From assembly GCF_001434705.1 (NCBI RefSeq), contig NZ_AZDJ01000001.1, positions 62,001 to 126,000 on the forward strand: DNA of 64,000 nucleotides, read 5' to 3'. The translations under genes and the position numbers were made by a program. Of this stretch, positions 58,607 to 64,000 are shown piece after piece. Below the pieces are notes generated by a model that saw nothing but the letters and a program-made list of their open reading frames with translations, was not told the origin of the DNA and did no database searches. Each line of letters begins with the position of its first letter. The first letter of the stretch is position 1. This DNA comes from Lacticaseibacillus nasuensis JCM 17158 (lineage in GTDB: Bacteria > Bacillota > Bacilli > Lactobacillales > Lactobacillaceae).

Positions 58607-59629
58607 ATGGCGAAGAAAGTAACGATCCGCGATGTCGCAGAAGCGGCGGGGTTGTCCGTCACCACGGTGTCCCTCATCCTCAACGGCAAGGGCGCACGGT
58701 TTGCCGCCGACACCCAGGCGAAGGTCCGGCATTGCGCCAAGGTGCTGGATTACCACCCGGATTACTTCGCCCGGGGGCTGGTGGGCCAGCGAGGCAACTC
58801 GCTAGGCATCGTGGTGCCGGATATCTTGAATCCCTTCTTTGCCACGTTTGTGCAGCAGGTCTCCGAGGTGGCGATTCCGCAAGGGTACTTCCCGCAGGTG
58901 TTCTCGGTGAATGGCTTCCACGAAAACGTGGGGCACTTCATTGAACAATTCGCCGGTGGTACCCAGCGGGGGTTGATCCTCGCCGCGCCTGGCGCCAGTT
59001 CCGAGATTGTCGACAAGCTGACGCAAAGCGATAACCTGCCGCTGGTCTTCACCGACCAAGCCGAGGTATCGACAGGCGGGGACATGGTGCTGATCGACGA
59101 GGCGATTGCCGGGCAGGCGATTGCCGAGCACCTCTTAAAGCTCGGACACCGGCGCATTGCGTTGGTGGTGCCGCAAACCCTGTCCTTAAACCTAGTAAAA
59201 CGTTTTTCCGGATTCCAGACCGCTTTTGCGGCGTATGGCGTGCCGCTACCGGATGATCTGATCTTCCGCGAGCGCTTCGGCCCCGATGGTGGCGAGGCGG
59301 CGGCGACGAAAATCGTCGCCACTGACGCCACGGCAATCATCGCCATCAACGACGACATGGCCGTGGGCGTCTACCGCGGGCTGATGGCGCAAGGCAAGCG
59401 CATCCCCGCCGATTATTCCGTGGTTGGCTTCGATGACATTCCGCTGGCCAGTTACCTGACCCCGCAGCTCACCACCGTTCACCAGCCGATTCACGCCTTA
59501 GCCGAAAAAGCCGTCTCACGCATCATTGATCGCCTCGCGCATCCATCCTTGCCGCTTGAAGTCACCCATTTGGCGACGCGGCTGGTCGTGCGCGGGTCGA
59601 CGACAGCCATTATTCCGGGCAACCGGTAG
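58607..59629 (+). CDS. rbsR: Ribose operon repressor RbsR (LacI family)
   Basis: The 340-residue regulator has the LacI helix-turn-helix TIRDVAEAAGLSVTTVSLIL, the hinge and a periplasmic-binding-protein-like core (LGIVVPDILNPFF ... AIIAINDDMAVGVYRGL ... VVGFDDIPLASYLTPQLTTV). It should repress the operon until ribose or a derivative binds. AAGGAGGG is 6 bp from ATG 58607. It is the first gene of rbsRDACBK and therefore autoregulated. Confidence 0.92.
   Translation: MAKKVTIRDVAEAAGLSVTTVSLILNGKGARFAADTQAKVRHCAKVLDYHPDYFARGLVGQRGNSLGIVVPDILNPFFATFVQQVSEVAIPQGYFPQVFSVNGFHENVGHFIEQFAGGTQRGLILAAPGASSEIVDKLTQSDNLPLVFTDQAEVSTGGDMVLIDEAIAGQAIAEHLLKLGHRRIALVVPQTLSLNLVKRFSGFQTAFAAYGVPLPDDLIFRERFGPDGGEAAATKIVATDATAIIAINDDMAVGVYRGLMAQGKRIPADYSVVGFDDIPLASYLTPQLTTVHQPIHALAEKAVSRIIDRLAHPSLPLEVTHLATRLVVRGSTTAIIPGNR
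59195..59208 (+). promoter_or_regulatory. Intragenic near-copy of the rbs operator
   Basis: GTAAAACGTTTTTC matches the upstream operator at 13 of 14 positions and lies inside rbsR, 628 bp downstream. It is written in AT-rich codons (GTA AAA CGT TTT) unlike the surrounding gene. An auxiliary site for looping is possible. Confidence 0.45.
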
Positions 59630-59644
59630 AAACGAGGAATCATT

Positions 59645-60037
59645 ATGAAGAAAGGCACTGTATTAAACACCCAAATCTCCGCGGTGATCGCGGACATGGG
59701 CCACTTCGACACGTTAAGCATCGGCGACGCGGGCATGCCCGTCCCAGCCGGCACCAAGAAAATCGACCTGGCGGTGACGCTGGGCCTGCCGAAGTTCATC
59801 GACGTCTTGGCCAACGTGTTGACCGAGCTGCAAATCCAAAAGGTGTACCTGGCAGAGGAAATCAAAACCGAGAACCCGGCGCAACTTAAGGCCATTGAAA
59901 ACCTGATCGACGTGCCCATCGAATTCATCCCGCACGCCGAGATGAAAAAGCACCTGGCCGTTGACAAAGCATTCATTCGCACCGGCGAGGCCACCCCATT
60001 TTCAAACATCATCTTGGAAAGCGGCGTCACGTTTTAG
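59645..60037 (+). CDS. rbsD: D-ribose pyranase RbsD
   Basis: RbsD converts beta-pyranose to beta-furanose ribose so it can be phosphorylated. The 130-residue product has the family start [20 protein letters not shown] with the catalytic His20, and [10 protein letters not shown] at the C-terminus. CGAGGA precedes the ATG. It lies 15 bp after rbsR. Confidence 0.94.
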   Translation: MKKGTVLNTQISAVIADMGHFDTLSIGDAGMPVPAGTKKIDLAVTLGLPKFIDVLANVLTELQIQKVYLAEEIKTENPAQLKAIENLIDVPIEFIPHAEMKKHLAVDKAFIRTGEATPFSNIILESGVTF

Positions 60038-60076
60038 CCACAGCATCACCTGCATGCAAATAATGGAGGCATCAAC

Positions 60077-61570
60077 ATGAGAATTGAAATGAAAGGGATT
60101 TCGAAGGCGTTCGGGCAAAACCGCGTCCTGGAAGGCGTTAACTTCACCGTGAATTCCGGTGAGGTCCACGCGCTGATGGGCGAAAACGGCGCCGGCAAAT
60201 CCACGCTGATGAACATTTTCACCGGCTTGTATGCTAAAGACGGCGGGACGATCACCATCGACGGCCAAGAGGCGCACTTCAGCGGGCCGCTGGACGCCGA
60301 GCAGCACGGCATCAGCTTTATCCACCAGGAAATGAACAACTTCTTGGAGATGCCGGTGGTGGACAACATGTTCCTGAATAAGGAGCTGCACACCAAGCTC
60401 GGCACGCTGGACGACAAGAAGATGCGCGCCCAGGCGACGCATTACCTGCAGGAGCTTGGCGCTGACATCGACGTCACCCAGCCGATTGGCACCTTAAGCG
60501 TCGGCCGCCAGCAAATGATTGAAATCGCCAAGTCGCTGATGACCGACGCGAAGATCATCATCATGGACGAGCCGACCGCCGCGTTGACGGAAACCGAAAT
60601 CAAGAACCTGTTCGATGTCGTCAACCGGCTGAAGGCCAAGGGCGTGGGTTTCATCTACATCTCACACCGCATGGAGGAAATCTTCGAGATTGCCGACAAG
60701 GTCACCGTGATGCGCGATGGCGTGTCCGTGGCGGAATACGACACCAAAGACGTCTCCATGAAACAGCTGGTCAAGGACATGGTCGGCCGGGAAATCGGCG
60801 ACTTCTATCCGGAGCGGCACCCCGAATTCGGCCCCGTGGCGTTGAAGGCGGAGCACCTCAGCGAAAAAGGGGTCTTCGAAGACGTCAGCTTCTCCGTTCG
60901 TGAAGGTGAAATCCTGGCCTTTTCCGGGTTGATGGGCGCCGGGCGCACGGAAATCATGCGGGCCATCTTCGGCATCGACCACCTGGATAGCGGCACGGTG
61001 GAAATCGATGGCAAGCCGGTGCACATTCACACACCAGCCGATGCCATTAAGGCGCAAATCGGGTTTGCCACCGAAAACCGCAAGGACGAAGGCTTGTTCC
61101 TGAACGATTCGCTGCACGACAACATCGTGTTGCCAAGCATCAACGGCTTCGTCAAGCACGGCTTAGTCGATGACAAGGCCACCAACCAATTCGTTGAGAT
61201 GCTGATGAAGCGCCTCACCGTCAAGGCGATGGGGCCAGACGTCACCGCCGGCAGTCTCAGCGGCGGGAATCAGCAGAAGGTCGTGTTGGCCAAATGGGTC
61301 GGCAGCGGCGCCAAGGTGTTGATTCTCGATGAACCGACCCGCGGCGTTGACGTTGGCGCCAAGCGCGAAATTTACGACCTGATGAACGAGCTGACCGCGC
61401 GGCACGTGGCGATCATCATGATCTCCAGTGACCTGCCGGAAGTGCTCGGCATGTCCGATCGCATCGCGGTGGTTTATGAAGGTCACATCACGGGCATCGT
61501 GCCAACCGAAGGCGCGACGCAGGAATCCATCATGACATTAGCAACAGGAGGAAATACCAATGCAAACTAA
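60077..61570 (+). CDS. rbsA: Ribose ABC transporter ATPase RbsA
   Basis: This sugar-import ATPase of 497 residues has two fused ABC domains. The first has Walker A GENGAGKST, LSVGRQQ and IIMDEPTAAL; the second has a degenerate loop GLMGAGRTE, then LSGGNQQKV and LILDEPTRGVDVG. This asymmetry is normal for RbsA-type proteins. GGAGG precedes the ATG, and the end overlaps rbsC by 11 bp. Confidence 0.95.
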   Translation: MRIEMKGISKAFGQNRVLEGVNFTVNSGEVHALMGENGAGKSTLMNIFTGLYAKDGGTITIDGQEAHFSGPLDAEQHGISFIHQEMNNFLEMPVVDNMFLNKELHTKLGTLDDKKMRAQATHYLQELGADIDVTQPIGTLSVGRQQMIEIAKSLMTDAKIIIMDEPTAALTETEIKNLFDVVNRLKAKGVGFIYISHRMEEIFEIADKVTVMRDGVSVAEYDTKDVSMKQLVKDMVGREIGDFYPERHPEFGPVALKAEHLSEKGVFEDVSFSVREGEILAFSGLMGAGRTEIMRAIFGIDHLDSGTVEIDGKPVHIHTPADAIKAQIGFATENRKDEGLFLNDSLHDNIVLPSINGFVKHGLVDDKATNQFVEMLMKRLTVKAMGPDVTAGSLSGGNQQKVVLAKWVGSGAKVLILDEPTRGVDVGAKREIYDLMNELTARHVAIIMISSDLPEVLGMSDRIAVVYEGHITGIVPTEGATQESIMTLATGGNTNAN

Positions 61571-62522
61571 AGAAGCAACAAAGAAGGGCTTTGACTTCAA
61601 GGCCATGTTGGGCAAACTTGGCCCGCTGCTGGCCTTGATCGTGTTGATCATCTTGGTCACTGTGTTGAGTCCCGGCTTCATGGCCCCGGCCAACTTGTTG
61701 AACCTGTTGCGGCAGGTGTCGATTAACGCCGTGATTGCCTTCGGGATGACCTTCGTCATTCTCACCGGCGGCATCGACTTGTCCGTCGGCTCGATTCTCG
61801 CCTTAAGCGGCGCCGTCACCGCCAGCATGATTGCTAACGGCGTCAGCCCAGCGATTGCATTGCTCGGCGGCATGCTGCTTGGCGCGGTGTTCGGTCTGTT
61901 GAACGGGATCTTGATCGCCTACGGGAAGGCGGCGCCATTCATCGCCACCTTGGCGACGATGACCATTTTCCGCGGCGCGACTTATGTCTTCACCAACGGG
62001 AACCCGATCACCGGCGCGAAAATCAACGACAGCTTCTTGTTCCAGTTCATGGGTCGTGGCTACCTGTTTGGGATTCCGTTCCCAATCATCATCATGGCCG
62101 TGGTGTACGTCATCTTGTTCGTCCTGTTGCATAAAACCGCGTTTGGCCGCAAGACCTACGCGTTAGGCGGCAACGAAACCGCCGCTTACATCGCCGGGGT
62201 GAAAACCAAGCTCGTGACGATGATCATCTACACGATTTCCGGGTTGATGGCCTCGATTGCCGGGATCATTTTGACCAGCCGGTTGAGCAGTGCCCAGCCA
62301 GACGCCGGGACCAGCTACGAAATGGATGCCATTGCCGCCGTCGTCTTAGGCGGGACCTCCCTGGCCGGGGGTAAAGGCCGGATCTTCGGGACCTTGATTG
62401 GTGCCTTGATCATTGGGACCTTGAACAACGGCATGAACCTGTTGGGTATTTCCAGTTTCTACCAGCAAATCGTCAAAGGGGTCGTCATCCTGATTGCCGT
62501 CTTGCTGGATCGGAAGAAATAA
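61560..62522 (+). CDS. rbsC: Ribose ABC transporter permease RbsC
   Basis: The 320-residue membrane subunit has about ten helices and the family motifs FGMTFVILTGGIDLSVGS, FIATLATMTIFRGATYVFTNG and VVLGGTSLAGGKGRIFGTL. AGGAGG inside the end of rbsA drives its translation. Confidence 0.95.
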   Translation: MQTKEATKKGFDFKAMLGKLGPLLALIVLIILVTVLSPGFMAPANLLNLLRQVSINAVIAFGMTFVILTGGIDLSVGSILALSGAVTASMIANGVSPAIALLGGMLLGAVFGLLNGILIAYGKAAPFIATLATMTIFRGATYVFTNGNPITGAKINDSFLFQFMGRGYLFGIPFPIIIMAVVYVILFVLLHKTAFGRKTYALGGNETAAYIAGVKTKLVTMIIYTISGLMASIAGIILTSRLSSAQPDAGTSYEMDAIAAVVLGGTSLAGGKGRIFGTLIGALIIGTLNNGMNLLGISSFYQQIVKGVVILIAVLLDRKK

Positions 62523-62564
62523 CTGTTGGGTATCAGGATTAAAAAAGAAAAGGGGAATTTCATC

Positions 62565-63521
62565 ATGAAAAAGTCTCTCAAGCACGTGCTGGGCACCATT
62601 GCTGTCGCCGCCTTGGCGGTCATCACCTTGTCCGCCTGCGGGAATACTGGCCTGGATTCCGGGAAGAGTTCTGACGCCAAGGTCACGAAAAAGGCGCCGA
62701 AGGATCTGAAGGTCGGCGTGTCGCTGTCCACCTTGTCCAACCCGTTCTTCGTTTCCGTTAAGAAGGGCGTCACTGAACTGGCCGACAAGAAGGGCACCAA
62801 CGTTCAAGTCGCCGATGCGCAAAACGACACCGCCAAGCAGAACAACGACGTGGAAGACTTGATTCAAAAGAAGGTCGACGTCTTGATCATCAACCCGGTG
62901 GACTCCAGCGCCATTAGCTCCGCCGTCAAAGACGCCAACGATGCTGGCATTCCGGTCATCACCGTTGACCGTTCCGCCGATTCCGGTGATGTCTTGAGCC
63001 TGGTTGCTTCCAACTCCACGAAGGGTGGGCAAATGGCCGCCGACTTCCTGATCAAGAAGCTGGGTAAAAACGCCGCGATTGCCGAACTCCAAGGCACCCC
63101 AGGCGCGTCTGCCACGCGTGAACGCGGCAAGGGCTTCGACGCCACTGCCAAGGGTCAATTGAACATCGTGACTAAGCAAACCGCCGGCTTCGACCGCGCC
63201 AAGGGTCTGAGCGTCACGGAAAACATTCTCCAAGGCCACGGCGACATCAAGGGCATCTTCTCGCAAAACGATGAAATGGCCCTCGGCGCTGTGCAAGCTG
63301 CCAAGGCTGCCAAGAAGAACCTCGTCATCGTCGGCTTCGACGGTGAAGATGATGGCTTAAAGGCGGTTAAGGCCGGCGACATGGCCGCGACCGTTGCCCA
63401 GAAGCCTGAAGAAATGGGTAAGTTGGCGCTGCAAGCGGCCTTCGACCACTTCGCAGGCAAAAAGGTCAAGGCCAACATCGAGTCCCCACTTGAACTTGTG
63501 ACCACCGACAGCTTAAAGTAA
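62565..63521 (+). CDS. rbsB: Ribose-binding lipoprotein RbsB
   Basis: RbsB captures ribose outside the cell and delivers it to RbsC. The 318-residue product has a lipoprotein signal (MKKSLKHVLGTIAVAALAVI, lipobox LSAC) and a type 1 periplasmic-binding fold with GVSLSTLSNPFFVSVKKG, IINPVDSSAISSAV, TVDRSADSGDVLSLVASNS and GIFSQNDEMALGAV. AAAAGGGG precedes the ATG at 62565. Its codons are highly biased, as for an abundant protein. Confidence 0.95.
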   Translation: MKKSLKHVLGTIAVAALAVITLSACGNTGLDSGKSSDAKVTKKAPKDLKVGVSLSTLSNPFFVSVKKGVTELADKKGTNVQVADAQNDTAKQNNDVEDLIQKKVDVLIINPVDSSAISSAVKDANDAGIPVITVDRSADSGDVLSLVASNSTKGGQMAADFLIKKLGKNAAIAELQGTPGASATRERGKGFDATAKGQLNIVTKQTAGFDRAKGLSVTENILQGHGDIKGIFSQNDEMALGAVQAAKAAKKNLVIVGFDGEDDGLKAVKAGDMAATVAQKPEEMGKLALQAAFDHFAGKKVKANIESPLELVTTDSLK

Positions 63522-63543
63522 AAGAGTCAATTCAACAAAGACG

Positions 63544-63572
63544 GCAGGGCCGCGGCAAAGCCGCGGCCCTGC
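63544..63572 (+). other. Intercistronic GC-rich hairpin between rbsB and rbsK
   Basis: GCAGGGCCGCGGC-AAA-GCCGCGGCCCTGC is a perfect 13-bp stem without a T tail. It would stabilise the 3' end of upstream mRNA or slow polymerase, but is not a classical terminator. Confidence 0.8.
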
Positions 63573-63592
63573 GCCGTAAGGAGGAACCTGTT

Positions 63593-64000
63593 ATGTCCAA
63601 CACCGTCGCCGTGATCGGCAGCATCAATGTCGATTCGATTTTACACATCAAGGCCTTGCCGCAACCAGGCGAAACCATCGCCATGGAAGCTTTCTCAAAA
63701 GCCGCCGGGGGCAAAGGCGCCAACCAGGCCGTCGCCGCCGCCCGCGCCGGGGCCGCCACCAGTTTTGTCGGCCGCGTCGGGGATGACGCCAACGCCGACT
63801 TCATGCTCAAGCAGCTGGCGGATAATGGCATCACCACCGCCGACATCACCCGCACCGCCAACCAGCAAACCGGCCAGGCCTACATCTTGTTGCAAGCCAG
63901 CGGCCAAAATTCGATCATCGTTCAAGCCGGGGCCAACTTTGACCTCACCGAAGCCGATATCGATGCCGCCAAGGCCACGATTCAAGCCGCGGATTTCGTC
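63593..64000 (+). CDS. rbsK: Ribokinase RbsK, 3' truncated by window end
   Basis: RbsK phosphorylates ribose to ribose 5-phosphate. The visible 136 residues start MSNTVAVIGSINVDSILHI and include the PfkB-family substrate segment PQPGETIAMEAFSKAAGGKG, with the GGKGANQA motif. The catalytic GAGD region lies beyond the window. AAGGAGG precedes the ATG. It is the last visible gene of the ribose operon. Confidence 0.95.
   Translation, partial: MSNTVAVIGSINVDSILHIKALPQPGETIAMEAFSKAAGGKGANQAVAAARAGAATSFVGRVGDDANADFMLKQLADNGITTADITRTANQQTGQAYILLQASGQNSIIVQAGANFDLTEADIDAAKATIQAADFV

Overview
The window looks like chromosome from a GC-rich member of the Lactobacillaceae, perhaps the Lacticaseibacillus group or a close relative (an inference from gene content and order, not a measured placement). 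Supporting evidence: low-GC-Gram-positive gene blocks with strong AGGAGG ribosome binding sites, many T-tailed hairpin terminators, a tmRNA whose tag reads AKNNEPSYALAA, GlnR-GlnA with a GlnR box, LtaS, a C69 dipeptidase, a GRP-family sugar importer and a GH65 phosphorylase with beta-phosphoglucomutase. Codons are strongly G/C-ending, and GTG and TTG starts are common. No phage, plasmid, insertion sequence or CRISPR array is visible; the window reads as ordinary vertically inherited chromosome with a few odd islands.

Layout. 1-12.7 kb: envelope and housekeeping genes: the 3' part of a class A penicillin-binding protein, a YlbF-family protein, yhaM, prsA, a YtxH-like protein, hit, ecsA-ecsB, a YtmP-like kinase, trmB, thioredoxin, ytpR, a secreted trypsin-like protease and murC. 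12.7-20.2 kb: a Bax-inhibitor-1 protein, a LysM/3D cell-wall protein, a complete seven-gene comG pseudopilus operon, a YtxK-like methyltransferase and ackA. 20.2-26.6 kb: a CycA-like amino acid permease and a GH65-pgmB-HAD disaccharide phosphorolysis operon. 26.56-27.22 kb: a non-coding tract built of palindromes sharing GACGC-N5-GCGTC, including a 190-bp tandem repeat. 27.2-33.9 kb: an ACT-domain protein, ssrA, a two-component system, a GNAT protein, an aldo/keto reductase and a permease paired with a degenerate ABC ATPase. 34-42.7 kb: a MecA-like-N-terminus PBP, ltaS, a VanZ protein, a sugar importer, pgi and a Gfo/Idh oxidoreductase. 42.7-48.6 kb: two solitary tRNA genes (Glu-CTC, Gln-CTG), small membrane proteins, a TMEM175-type channel and pepD. 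48.6-54.9 kb: tetR with an EfrAB-like heterodimeric exporter, then glnR-glnA. 54.9-58.4 kb: an Mga-like regulator, a secreted MucBP-like protein and two leaderless MucBP-like proteins. 58.5-64 kb: rbsR-D-A-C-B-K, with rbsK cut by the window end.

How genes work together. Ribose is imported by RbsABC, isomerised by RbsD and phosphorylated by RbsK under a LacI-type repressor with a perfect 14-bp operator. GH65, PgmB and probably the HAD phosphatase process an alpha-glucoside; Pgi and AckA belong to central carbon flow. PrsA, the PBPs, MurC and LtaS build the envelope. EcsAB is the conserved ABC system linked to secretion and competence in Bacillus and sits near the comG locus. GlnR senses nitrogen status and represses its own operon with glnA.

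Most worth a second look: the palindrome array; the ABC pair whose ATPase has lost every catalytic motif; the leaderless MucBP-like proteins beside an Mga-like regulator; an intragenic near-copy of the ribose operator; a tRNA-Glu(CTC) with U1-G72; and two places where divergent promoters share one -35 region.
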